The position numbers and the translations under genes are program-made. The notes under the pieces were generated by a model that saw only the letters and a list, made by a program, of their open reading frames with translations, had not been told where the DNA came from and did no database searches. A DNA stretch of 64,000 nucleotides, from contig NZ_FQTV01000015.1 in NCBI RefSeq assembly GCF_900128905.1, forward strand, positions 38,739-102,738. Direction: 5' to 3'. The DNA is from Bacteroides luti (lineage in GTDB: Bacteria > Bacteroidota > Bacteroidia > Bacteroidales > Bacteroidaceae). Below are positions 45,854-55,031 of the stretch, in pieces. How positions within the stretch are numbered: the first letter of the stretch is position 1; each line of letters starts with the position of its first letter.

Positions 45854-47572
45854 TTATTCTGTAGGCTTTATATCTTCAATGATAAGTTGAATTTCTCCGC
45901 GTTTATGAGTGTTTTCTTCTATGGAATAGCAAATATCAAAGGATCGTTTTGTCTTGATATAACGAGCTTGTGAACTTTGTCCAAAGGCGATTCCATTCAT
46001 TACATTGTTTGACTTGTTATCTACCAGTTCGAGCTTGATATGTTCCTGTTCTCTGCCTACTACTTTACTAGTACCATAATCGTAAACATTGTGTGTACAG
46101 AAAATAGGTCTATGGTTTTCCGGACCAAAAGGATTAAACTTCTTCAGATCGGAAAAGAAGCGGGGATTAATATCTTTAAAATCAATTTCTGCATCAATGT
46201 CAATTACTGCACTTTGCTGTTCGGGCAGAATATGATCAGAAACAAATTCTTCAAACCGTTGAGTGAACTTTTCTACATTTTCAACCTTCATTGAAAGTCC
46301 GGCAGCATAAGTATGCCCACCAAAATTTTCGAGTAAGTCACGGCAATGTTCAATAGCTTTATATACATCAAATCCTGAGACAGAACGAGCTGAACCGGTT
46401 GCCATGTTATCGGTTCTGGTCAGTACTACTGCCGGGCGATAATAAATCTCCGTCAGCCTTGAAGCTACAATCCCAATCACTCCTTTGTGCCACTCTTCGT
46501 TATAAAGTACTATTGAGCGACGGCTGGCTAAACCTTCCAGGCGGTCAACAATATTGTTGGCCTCTTCTGTCATGGTTTTGTCCAGGTCTTTGCGGGTTTC
46601 ATTGTATTGGTTAATCTGATTGCTTTTTTCCAGAGCGAGAGAATAATCCTTCTCTGTAAGAAGATCAACAGCTTCCTTACCATTCTGTATTCTTCCGGAA
46701 GCATTGATACGAGGACCAATCTTGAAAACAATATCACTCATGGTAATCTCTTTTTCGCTTAGCCCGCAAATATCAATAATGGCTTTTAAACCTATACTTG
46801 GATTGGCGTTCAGTTGCTTTAATCCATAAAAAGCCAGAATGCGATTTTCTCCCATAATAGGAACAATGTCTGAAGCAATGCTTACTGCAACCAAATCGAG
46901 CAATGGGGTAAGCTGATGAAAATCAATTCCATTGTTCATGGCAAATGCCTGCATAAATTTAAAGCCTACTCCGCAACCTGAAAGGTGAGAGTAGGGATAA
47001 GTATTGTCTTCTCGCTTAGCATTCAGAATAGCAACTGCAGGTGGTAGCACATTATCTGGCACATGGTGATCGCAGATAATGAAATCAATACCCTTTTCTT
47101 TGGCATAAGTTATTTCATCAACAGCCTTTATGCCACAATCGAGTACAATGATAAGACTAACCCCGGTTTCGGAAGCAAAGTCTATTCCTTGAGTAGACAC
47201 TCCATATCCTTCGCTATAACGGTCGGGAATGTAATAATCAATATTTGAATAGAATTGTTGAATAAACTTATAGACTAGCGCAACAGCAGTTGTACCGTCT
47301 ACATCATAATCTCCATATATCAATATACGTTCTTTCCGTCCCATGGCCTGATTAAGCCGATCAACAGCCACATCCATGTCTTTCATTAGGAAAGGGTCAT
47401 GAAGGTCCTGCAGCTGTGGGCGGAAGAATTTTCTGGCCTCTGCGGCGGTCTCAATTCCTCGCTGAACAAGAAGTTCTCCTAGAATAGGGCTAATCCCTAA
47501 TTCGCCGGATAAACTCAGGCTTGCTTCTTTCTGTTCTTGTGTAGGAGGTTGATAATTCCATTTGTGACTCAT
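45854..47572 (-). CDS. recJ: Single-stranded-DNA-specific exonuclease RecJ
   Basis: A 572-residue DHH-family 5'-3' exonuclease that resects single strands in recombination and mismatch repair. DHH motifs: IYGDYDVDGTTAVAL (motif I), LDCGIKAVDEI (II), FIICDHHVPDN (III, catalytic DHH), and the C-terminal DHHA1 block FGGHTYAAGLSM. Length matches RecJ. It is the first gene of recJ-recQ-TPR. Confidence 0.95.
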   Translation of the reverse strand: MSHKWNYQPPTQEQKEASLSLSGELGISPILGELLVQRGIETAAEARKFFRPQLQDLHDPFLMKDMDVAVDRLNQAMGRKERILIYGDYDVDGTTAVALVYKFIQQFYSNIDYYIPDRYSEGYGVSTQGIDFASETGVSLIIVLDCGIKAVDEITYAKEKGIDFIICDHHVPDNVLPPAVAILNAKREDNTYPYSHLSGCGVGFKFMQAFAMNNGIDFHQLTPLLDLVAVSIASDIVPIMGENRILAFYGLKQLNANPSIGLKAIIDICGLSEKEITMSDIVFKIGPRINASGRIQNGKEAVDLLTEKDYSLALEKSNQINQYNETRKDLDKTMTEEANNIVDRLEGLASRRSIVLYNEEWHKGVIGIVASRLTEIYYRPAVVLTRTDNMATGSARSVSGFDVYKAIEHCRDLLENFGGHTYAAGLSMKVENVEKFTQRFEEFVSDHILPEQQSAVIDIDAEIDFKDINPRFFSDLKKFNPFGPENHRPIFCTHNVYDYGTSKVVGREQEHIKLELVDNKSNNVMNGIAFGQSSQARYIKTKRSFDICYSIEENTHKRGEIQLIIEDIKPTE

Positions 47573-47605
47573 TATATATTTTATTTTTTCTTTTCTAGTA
47601 GGAGT

Positions 47606-47663
47606 GTCTCATGTACGAGACCAAGGGCCTATAAAAATAGGCGTCATGAAACGAAACGTTTCA
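47606..47663 (-). promoter_or_regulatory. Three consecutive hairpins upstream of recJ
   Basis: GTCTC/GAGAC (47606-47621), GCCTAT/ATAGGC (47627-47642) and TGAAACG/CGTTTCA (47647-47663) are each perfect and nearly contiguous, inside the 5' region of recJ. They may form a structured leader or operators. A TATCTTTA -7-like box lies just upstream on the minus strand. Confidence 0.5.
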
Positions 47664-47751
47664 TTTCGTAAAGATACAAAAAAACGTTAATCGTCGCCTT
47701 AATCAGTAGATGATTTTTTTAGAATGGTTATAAAAAACTTTTCCATAATAA

Positions 47752-47796
47752 AAAAGGCTCAGTACAAAAGGAAATATCCTTTGTACTGAGCCTTTT
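47752..47796 (-). terminator. Intrinsic terminator of the DUF3857 gene cluster
   Basis: Arms of about 20 bp starting AAAAGGCTCAGTACAAA (47752-47772 and 47777-47796) pair with one bulged A. On the minus strand they are followed by a T-run. It shares the outer stem AAAAGGCTCA with the tyrA terminator. Confidence 0.85.
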
Positions 47797-47892
47797 GTTT
47801 CTCTACACAAAATAATAAATTGTATGAGCAAAATAGATTCAATTTATAAAGCCATATCGCCAACTGATTTTTGATTGTAATAGGCTGAATTC

Positions 47893-49794
47893 TTATTCTG
47901 CTTTTTTCTTTAAAATAATCTTGCTGGCATATGCATTGGATACCTCTTTACAGAATGCTGTGAATTCAGGATATGCTTTAGTATCGTATTCACCCGAACG
48001 GAAGAATAGTTTATTAACAATAACTATTTTGTCTCCGTTAACATCAATACTTGCATTGAATTTTCCAAACTTTTTGTCTATTACCGGAAGTTTAGGTAAA
48101 GATTCTACTGTGTAGTTTTTCGGAATTTCAAGAGTTATAGTGTCACTGTCCAGATATCCATAGTTTATGTAAATAGGATGAATCCTTTTTTTATTAGCTA
48201 GTTTGGATGGCCCGCGTCGGAAAATATTAATAGGTACAAAAAGTCTGTTCCCTGTTTTGTTTCCGTACTTTTCACAATTCACATTGTAATTTACAACGAT
48301 GGATGGTTTTGCCGATTTATCTTCCTTATAAGTAACATTATTCACTCTTGCTTGTGGCAGTTGAATGTCTTCTCGCAAATAGTCTATCTGTTTAACGGGA
48401 GGTAGCTTTGTTATTTCGGATATTTGTTCGTACTGAATAAGATTGCTTGTTCGTATAACTTTGGCCGTTGCCGATCCTTCTTCAGTGAGACTAATGGTGG
48501 CTGTATGACTCTCTGTATTTAATGAATCTTTGTAAGCTGGCAATCTGAGAACTTCCCCTCCGGTTTCTTTTATTAAAATTGCTTCGTGGCCGGCAATGTT
48601 ACTATGAACATATCCAAGAGGATAATCCGGGTTGGTGCATTCCAACCAAAGTGTTTTTTCTTTTAATGGAACCTGAAGGATTACATGGTCTAACTGACTA
48701 AAGTTTGGGAAATCCTTAAATAATTTTGGATAGACAGTACTGATAACCGTATATGTAGACGGAATACCCAATTCCTTTAACATGGCTTTTGCATAGTTGG
48801 ATAATGCTTTGCAATCTCCAAAGCCTGTCTTTGCAACTTCTTCAGCTGTCATAGGCTGATATCCTCCGATGCCTAACTGGATACTAACATATCTGGTTGT
48901 TTTTGCCAGATAATCATATACGGCTTTTACTTTATCATAATCGGTTTTACAATCTTTAGTGATTTCTGCAAGAGTTTGTTTAAAGGCATCAGGCAGAATA
49001 TCTCTGTCTTTTAGTAAGCTGTATTCCCAGTCCCCAAAAGATTTCCAACTGCTTAAATTACCATGAGTCTTGTCGTATGTAAAGTTCTTCGGAGTAATAT
49101 AAAGAATAGGTACCAATGTTGATAAAGATCTTGAGTAAGGCTCATCTTCAATAGCTTTAATATTTTTTAGCTTCCATTCCTGATAGGCTCCTTCTTTTCC
49201 GTTTTTCTTTTCGGATTGAACACTCATGTTGATTGCCTTATAAAGAAATTCAGCGTTTGCCGGTGCATAAAGACGATAGGTCGCTTCTTCTACCGATTGG
49301 TTATAACTGTCCTGAGGCCAGAATACTGGTAATCCCAGTAATCCTTTCTTGGTTTTAATGACCCATTCATATTTTATTGTAATAGGATAACTGACTAAAG
49401 TTGGGCTGAAAAAGTAATTTTTGTCATCTGATGCCAGATTCATTGAAAACTCGGTAGACTTTAATTCGGATTGTTTAATCTTACGAATCAAACGACCACT
49501 AGCATCGTAAATAGCTCCGCTAAAGTCTTTTAATTCGTGGAAAGGGTCTGTGTAGCATCCAAAACCAGCATCATCTTCTCCTTTAGAGTTGAGGATGGTA
49601 ATGATTGTGGTTGTTTTTTCTTCGCCACTGACATCAGATTGATACTTGAATTCTTTCTCGTAGAACCTTACTACTGAGTATGCGTTTTCTTTCAGTGAAT
49701 CTGCTATTTCTGGAAATGTTAGTTGTTCCTGAGCGTTTGCAGTGCTGAAAGTCAGAAGGATGAAAAATAGATATTTAATTTTATTATTCCACAT
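47893..49794 (-). CDS. DUF3857/transglutaminase-like protein with intact catalytic Cys and His
   Basis: A 633-residue secreted protein (signal peptide 1-22, cut near NAQ). The N-terminal half is a DUF3857-type beta domain; the middle is a transglutaminase/cysteine-protease-like core with GFGDCKALS (Cys328) and LDHVILQVP (His370). The third catalytic position reads LWLECTNPD, Glu or Asp. A DUF3858-like C-terminus follows. It is probably periplasmic or outer-membrane associated; its substrate (cross-linking, deamidation or peptide cleavage) is unknown. Third gene of three tandem paralogues. Confidence 0.85.
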   Translation of the reverse strand: MWNNKIKYLFFILLTFSTANAQEQLTFPEIADSLKENAYSVVRFYEKEFKYQSDVSGEEKTTTIITILNSKGEDDAGFGCYTDPFHELKDFSGAIYDASGRLIRKIKQSELKSTEFSMNLASDDKNYFFSPTLVSYPITIKYEWVIKTKKGLLGLPVFWPQDSYNQSVEEATYRLYAPANAEFLYKAINMSVQSEKKNGKEGAYQEWKLKNIKAIEDEPYSRSLSTLVPILYITPKNFTYDKTHGNLSSWKSFGDWEYSLLKDRDILPDAFKQTLAEITKDCKTDYDKVKAVYDYLAKTTRYVSIQLGIGGYQPMTAEEVAKTGFGDCKALSNYAKAMLKELGIPSTYTVISTVYPKLFKDFPNFSQLDHVILQVPLKEKTLWLECTNPDYPLGYVHSNIAGHEAILIKETGGEVLRLPAYKDSLNTESHTATISLTEEGSATAKVIRTSNLIQYEQISEITKLPPVKQIDYLREDIQLPQARVNNVTYKEDKSAKPSIVVNYNVNCEKYGNKTGNRLFVPINIFRRGPSKLANKKRIHPIYINYGYLDSDTITLEIPKNYTVESLPKLPVIDKKFGKFNASIDVNGDKIVIVNKLFFRSGEYDTKAYPEFTAFCKEVSNAYASKIILKKKAE

Positions 49795-49810
49795 AACTTA
49801 ATATTTCTGT

Positions 49811-51844
49811 TTATAACTGTGACGTTTGTGTTTGATTTGCTGCATTCTGAGGATCTGCCTTTTTTAATACGATTTGCTCATTGTTCTTGTCAACAATGGT
49901 TCCCCAGAAATTACGTAAGGATGCATATTCTTCTTTTGAGTAAAGTATTCTTTTTAGTGAGAATATATACAGCAATTGTATTTTGTTATCAATTACTTTA
50001 ATGTTGTAAGTGCAGCTGCATCCATCTTTATCAAGGTTTATTTTAACAGATTTAGGTAATTCTTCGACCTGATAACCTTGAGGAATATCTAATACACATG
50101 TGAGCTTGAATGTTTGCGGATAACTAAACTCTATAGGTAATTTACGAGTTTCGCTTGTAAACTGGTTTTTTGTTAAGTGGGGAAATATCATAGGATTCAG
50201 ATATATGTGCTCATCGTTAAAGATTGCCTCTTTATTGAATGCCAGGTTTTCTTGCACAGAAGAAGAAAAATTATTTAGATTTTTAAATGAGAACCCTTTT
50301 GCGTCAAAGCCATCTTCTGTCTCTTTCTTCTCAATATAAGTGGTACTATCTTTGGCCGCCTTGAATGATGTGCGTATCAGTTCAGCGTATTCACCAAAAT
50401 AATATGTGACTCTTTCACCTTCTACTTTACCTTCAGGAGTAATAGATCCTTTGATTAGTGTGTTGATACTATTCCTGCCTATATTAGTTAAATCAATCCA
50501 GTCTCCCTTTCCATTTACATTATAAATTCTGGCTCTGTCTACCATCAGCTTTGGAGGTAATATGTTTATATCTCCGTTCTTTACTGAACCATCAAGGAAA
50601 ACAACTGTACTGTCTGTGTCGTTTATTCCCACAATAAAAGTATTTAGTTTATTGATACTAGGATAGGTTAAAGGTAGTCTTCCCTGATCTCTTGTACTCA
50701 TCATAATGGGGAAAGCATTAATACCTGCATCCTTCAACATGCTTATAAGAATAAAGTTAATATCAGCATTACTTCCTGAGCCTTCTTTTATGGCTTTCTT
50801 TATATTATTTCCATAAAAGTGGTAATTCTCATTCCATGATATTTTTTTCTTAAGTAACTGATAAATGGAACGAATTTTATCTTGTGTACTTAAATCTTTC
50901 ATATTAAGAGCACTCATTTCTTCCTTGAATGGATTTTTAAGTTTTAGTAATCCACCAAAATCGTTTTCATTTTTAAGTAATTCTTCAATTTTGTTCCAGT
51001 CTGTTGTGTACGATTGGTATATAGAATTGGGGAATTGTATTCCTTTTAGTTCGAAAGTAACCTTTGTACAAAAATCTTCGGCACACCATACATTAGGTTC
51101 ATCTTTCAACGCAGAAAGATCATTTGCTGTAAATGTCAGTTGTCTGGAAGAGCAATTTACCGAAGAAGTTAGATGATCGTCACCCATAACTGTGAAATTC
51201 TGGTTACTAGTAACTTCTTCCATTTTTAAGGACTCGCCACCTCTTGTTTCAATGTTATAATTAAAATATTCGGGTATCAGAACCTCATATTTAGCATACT
51301 TCACCGGAATGTTTTGCTGAATAATCATATCGGCAAACTGCCAGTAAAGCTCGGAAGTTATATTATACTTATATTCTATTACTGTACCTGCCTTTACTGA
51401 TGGTATAGAAAATTTAATCTGTTTAAGGTTGGTGTTTAGCTGTTCTTCAAAAATGTAGCTTTTCTCCATTTTTGTTTTGTTTATTTTGCCGTCTTCAAGG
51501 TTATAAGCATAAGCCTCAATTCTACTCACTGTTTCTTTAGCATCACCCGACTTTCCTGTGTTATAAAAAGGAATGTTTACGTCGGCATATTCCTTGCCTT
51601 CTGCCTTTAACACTTTAATTTTTGTTTCGTAATAGTATTCTATTACGAATTTCCCGTATATATATGCATACCTCGCCTCTACATTTTTATAGAGAGTTAC
51701 CGCTGTGGCAGTCGTGTCTTTTGGATAAGATGTCATGGTGAGTTCGTCTTTGGTTACTTTACCATAACGAGTGCTGAATTCTTGTGCGGATGCTGCTATC
51801 ACAGAGATGGTGAACAGCAGTAACATAAGCATTGTTTTTTTCAT
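49811..51844 (-). CDS. DUF3857 protein with degenerate transglutaminase core
   Basis: A 677-residue exported paralogue of its two neighbours (signal peptide 1-20, SAQ). The transglutaminase-like core is retained in outline, but the Cys position reads Asn359 (GSGSNADINF) and the His position Thr402 (KLNTFIVGI). It is therefore unlikely to catalyse the family reaction and may bind ligand or partner the active paralogue. It starts 74 bp after the upstream paralogue and ends 16 bp before the intact one. Confidence 0.85.
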   Translation of the reverse strand: MKKTMLMLLLFTISVIAASAQEFSTRYGKVTKDELTMTSYPKDTTATAVTLYKNVEARYAYIYGKFVIEYYYETKIKVLKAEGKEYADVNIPFYNTGKSGDAKETVSRIEAYAYNLEDGKINKTKMEKSYIFEEQLNTNLKQIKFSIPSVKAGTVIEYKYNITSELYWQFADMIIQQNIPVKYAKYEVLIPEYFNYNIETRGGESLKMEEVTSNQNFTVMGDDHLTSSVNCSSRQLTFTANDLSALKDEPNVWCAEDFCTKVTFELKGIQFPNSIYQSYTTDWNKIEELLKNENDFGGLLKLKNPFKEEMSALNMKDLSTQDKIRSIYQLLKKKISWNENYHFYGNNIKKAIKEGSGSNADINFILISMLKDAGINAFPIMMSTRDQGRLPLTYPSINKLNTFIVGINDTDSTVVFLDGSVKNGDINILPPKLMVDRARIYNVNGKGDWIDLTNIGRNSINTLIKGSITPEGKVEGERVTYYFGEYAELIRTSFKAAKDSTTYIEKKETEDGFDAKGFSFKNLNNFSSSVQENLAFNKEAIFNDEHIYLNPMIFPHLTKNQFTSETRKLPIEFSYPQTFKLTCVLDIPQGYQVEELPKSVKINLDKDGCSCTYNIKVIDNKIQLLYIFSLKRILYSKEEYASLRNFWGTIVDKNNEQIVLKKADPQNAANQTQTSQL

Positions 51845-51918
51845 AAAGAATGATTTATTGATTTATTTTATAGTTTATATTTTTACGATTATGTTGAATA
51901 TGTATTTTAGTTGAAATC

Positions 51919-53958
51919 CTATAATTGAGAAGTCTGCTTCTCTTCTGTTTTTGTTGGTTGTGACGTTGCTTTTCTTAACACCAGCAATTCTGTGTTTTTG
52001 TTAACTACAGTTCCCCAAAGCTGACGCAGAGCAGGATATTCATCATTATTATAGAAGATTCTATTTAAAGAAAATGTATATCCCACCTGGATGGTATTAC
52101 CAAGAACCTGCACATTGTAAGTACAAATACATCCATCATTATCCAGATGAATCATAACCGGCTTAGGAATTTCTTCCACCTGATAGCCTTCGGGAATATT
52201 TAGTGTGGTAATTTGTTTAAATGTGTACGGATAATCAAATTCAACAGGAAGTTTGCGTTCTTCTTTTGTAAACTGATTCTCTGTTAAATGAGGAAATATC
52301 AGCGGATTAATATATATGTGATCGTCGTTGTGTGATAATTCTTTAGTGAAAGAGAATTGTTCTTTTACATTGGAAGTGAAACTATTAACCTCAGAAAAAG
52401 ATGATTTCTTTATAGATATCCCGTATTCTAGTTCCTTTTTTTCAATAAAAGAGGTGCTGTCTTTGGCTTCGTTAAATAATTTGCGGAACTTGTAAGCCTG
52501 TTCTCCCGTATAGGAAACTTTTTGTTCTCCATTGACAATTCCTTCAGGAGTAATAGTACCAGATGTGAGGGCGGTAACTGAATTCTTTCCTATATTGGTT
52601 AGATCTACCCAGCTGCCTTTTCCGTTTTGATCAAAAATCCTTGCTTTCTCAACCATCAGTACAGGAGGTAGAATGTTTATATCTCCGTTAGTTACAGATC
52701 CATCCAGATAAACTGTTGAATTCTCGTCATCGTTTATGGCAACAATAAATGTATTAAGTTTATTAATGCTAGGAAAAAGATTGGGTAGTCTTCCAAGATC
52801 TCTTTTACTCATCATTACAGGAAATGATTCTATTCCTGCATCTTTAAGCATGCTCATTAATATGAAATTAATATCTGCATTGCTTCCTGTTCCACTTTTT
52901 AATGCTTTCTTTACATTACTTCCATAAAACCGATAAGTTCCATCCCATGATATTTTGCTCTTTAACAGTTGAAAAATAGCGCGTATTTTATCCCTCTTGT
53001 TTGGCATAGATAAAATATTTGCAGTGCGCATCTCTTCTTTGAATGGGTTTGACATATTAAGAATTGCTCCAAAATCTTCATCTTTTTTGAGAAGTTCATC
53101 TATATCTTCCCATGTACTGGTATAGGGCTTATAGTCAGAACCGGGAAAGCGTGTTCCTTTTAATTCGAATGTTACTTTGGTGCGAAAGTCATCAGGGCAC
53201 CATATGTTAGGTTCGTCTTTTATCGCGGGAAGGTTTATAACGTTAAGAAATATCCTGCGACTGTTAAACCGTACTGAATATGTCTGATGGTATTCATCTT
53301 CTCCGTTAGCGCTCTGCTCAACAACAGACTCCGATACATTTATTTTTTCCTTCCCTTTCAGCCCTACATTGAAATCGAAATATTGAGGAATTGTAACATC
53401 ATAGTTGCTGTATATCACCGGAATGTCTTGCTGAAAAACACATTCTTCAATCTGGTGTGGAAATTCAGAAGTCAGTAGATACTTATATTCTATTACGGTT
53501 CCTTCTTTTACTGCTGGTATGGAAAACTTTATTTGTTTATAATAAGGGGTTACACGTTCTTCGAAAATGTAACTTTTATCCATTTTGGTTTTATTTACCT
53601 TGCCATTTTCAAGGTTGTATGCATATGCTTCAATCTTTGATACAGATTCTTTGAATATATCACTTTTCCCTTTGTCGTAAACAGGAATTTTGATGTCTGC
53701 ATATTTAACGCCTCCTGGTTTTAAAACTTTTATTTTTGTTTCGTAATTATATTCTATTATAAACCGTTCTCTTTTGTAGCTGTATTTGGCGATTACATTT
53801 TTGTATATTGTAACAGCAGATGTTGTACTATCTGGCTTGTAAACCTTCATAGAAAGCTCATTGTCTGTCACTTTTCCATAATTGTAGGTGTATTCCTGTG
53901 CAAAGGTCAAAACAGATGATAATGCAAGAAGTAGGAATAAGAATACGCTTTTTTTCAT
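51919..53958 (-). CDS. DUF3857 protein with degenerate transglutaminase core, close paralogue
   Basis: A 679-residue exported protein (signal peptide MKKSVFLFLLLALSSVL..FAQ) closely similar along its length to the gene downstream, including the same substitutions (GTGSNADINF, KLNTFIVAI) and the C-terminal SQL. A tandem duplication is the simplest origin. The start at 53958 gives a normal signal peptide; the longer frame to 54048 does not and would overlap the promoter. Confidence 0.85.
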   Translation of the reverse strand: MKKSVFLFLLLALSSVLTFAQEYTYNYGKVTDNELSMKVYKPDSTTSAVTIYKNVIAKYSYKRERFIIEYNYETKIKVLKPGGVKYADIKIPVYDKGKSDIFKESVSKIEAYAYNLENGKVNKTKMDKSYIFEERVTPYYKQIKFSIPAVKEGTVIEYKYLLTSEFPHQIEECVFQQDIPVIYSNYDVTIPQYFDFNVGLKGKEKINVSESVVEQSANGEDEYHQTYSVRFNSRRIFLNVINLPAIKDEPNIWCPDDFRTKVTFELKGTRFPGSDYKPYTSTWEDIDELLKKDEDFGAILNMSNPFKEEMRTANILSMPNKRDKIRAIFQLLKSKISWDGTYRFYGSNVKKALKSGTGSNADINFILMSMLKDAGIESFPVMMSKRDLGRLPNLFPSINKLNTFIVAINDDENSTVYLDGSVTNGDINILPPVLMVEKARIFDQNGKGSWVDLTNIGKNSVTALTSGTITPEGIVNGEQKVSYTGEQAYKFRKLFNEAKDSTSFIEKKELEYGISIKKSSFSEVNSFTSNVKEQFSFTKELSHNDDHIYINPLIFPHLTENQFTKEERKLPVEFDYPYTFKQITTLNIPEGYQVEEIPKPVMIHLDNDGCICTYNVQVLGNTIQVGYTFSLNRIFYNNDEYPALRQLWGTVVNKNTELLVLRKATSQPTKTEEKQTSQL

Positions 53959-54012
53959 AGTACTGAGATGTGTTTGACTTAAATGTAAATTGAAATTTGT
54001 GTTTATATATTG

Positions 54013-54043
54013 TAAAGGTACATCTTTTTTGAGATTTTCAAAA
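54013..54043 (-). promoter_or_regulatory. Putative promoter of the DUF3857 cluster
   Basis: On the minus strand TTTTG (54039-54043) and TACCTTTA (54013-54020) are 18 bp apart. The last base of the -7 box departs from TAnnTTTG. The ATG at 53958 lies about 55 bp downstream. Confidence 0.4.
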
Positions 54044-54120
54044 TTCAAGAATGATTATTTTTTTAATAATAAGGAATATACAGAGAAATGAATTAAAGAA
54101 AATGTGGTAATGAGAATAGT

Positions 54121-54723
54121 TTACAATGAACAGAAGAGAGTTACAAGAAAAGGAACTGAAAAATCGGTCAGGCAGCCATGAAAAATAGAAATAACCACGA
54201 AGTCTTTTCCACATGATTGGGTAATAATGGGTAGTGTAGTATCGGCTGTCGTTGCTCCTCCTACAGATATTGGAGCCAGTTTGCCGAAATATTTCACTAG
54301 AACCGGAGCAAATAGTAAGGCGATAATTTCCCTTATTATATTAGATAAAAGTGCGATGGTTCCTAATTCGGCACCACGGTATTCTGTTATTATGATACTG
54401 GATAGTGAATAGTAGCCCATTCCGGAACCTACAGCGCAGCAATCGCTTACAGACCTATTGGAAAGTAATAGTGAAGCAAGGATGCAGCCGGTAATTGTTC
54501 CAAGTATTGTCATTAATGGGAGTAAGGCGAAGCGAACGTTTAGTTGCCGAAAACTTTTCAATGTATTTGTATCACTGCCTATGCTTACGCCTACAAAGAA
54601 CATTAATCCGCAGAGGGCATAAAAACTGATGTCGCAGTGAATAATGCTTTCCGGCAAGAGATGATAGTGGCTAACGATAATGCCAAGTATAAAGAAACCT
54701 ACAATAATCAGACTTCCCTTCAT
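54121..54723 (-). CDS. LysO-family exporter, C-terminal half as a separate protein
   Basis: A 200-residue membrane protein matching the C-terminal two-thirds of LysO (YbjE, DUF340), the lysine exporter. Characteristic segments: GMGYYSLSSIIITEYRGAEL, IIREIIALLFAPVL, GGATTADTTLPII and HGCLTDFSVPFLV. About six membrane helices. E. coli LysO is one chain of about 300 residues; here it is split, with ATG overlapping the stop of the N-terminal half (ATGA), so the two parts are probably made and assembled together. Lysine or a related cation is the likely substrate. Confidence 0.85.
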   Translation of the reverse strand: MKGSLIIVGFFILGIIVSHYHLLPESIIHCDISFYALCGLMFFVGVSIGSDTNTLKSFRQLNVRFALLPLMTILGTITGCILASLLLSNRSVSDCCAVGSGMGYYSLSSIIITEYRGAELGTIALLSNIIREIIALLFAPVLVKYFGKLAPISVGGATTADTTLPIITQSCGKDFVVISIFHGCLTDFSVPFLVTLFCSL

Positions 54724-55013
54724 TTCTTTCCTTCCTTTTTGAGGTTGTTCTTTGAGATGTAGTACCAAAGTCCCCAAGATGCTAGAACACTTCCAGTAAC
54801 ACCTGCTATCGTTAATATAAGAGCTTCGAGTCCGAAGACGTAGATTCCCTTAATCAACTTCTCGTTACTTCCAACTTCCATTCCAAGCAAGAAGAGTAGT
54901 AGCCAGATAAATCCGGTTACAATGCGGCTTACTATGCCGGTTTCCTTATTGCGTAGTCTGTATCCTGCAAATATTCCTGCAGCAATGAACAGTATAATGG
55001 TTATAACAAACAT
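54720..55013 (-). CDS. LysO-family exporter, N-terminal half as a separate protein
   Basis: A 97-residue protein with three predicted membrane helices (1-17, about 31-47, about 60-85) corresponding to the N-terminal part of LysO; FLLGMEVGSNEKLI resembles the family FxxGxxxG segment. It precedes the C-terminal half with a 4-base stop/start overlap and follows hemW by 18 bp. Confidence 0.75.
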   Translation of the reverse strand: MFVITIILFIAAGIFAGYRLRNKETGIVSRIVTGFIWLLLFLLGMEVGSNEKLIKGIYVFGLEALILTIAGVTGSVLASWGLWYYISKNNLKKEGKK

Positions 55014-55031
55014 TCTTCTTTCCTCTATAAA

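Noticed and set aside
53959..54048. N-terminal extension of the third DUF3857 protein
   Set aside because: It places about 30 residues before a normal signal peptide and overlaps the predicted promoter.
54720..54777. Frameshift splitting LysO
   Set aside because: The two frames join by a clean ATGA stop/start overlap, and each half begins with a plausible start, so a designed two-gene arrangement fits better than a mutation.
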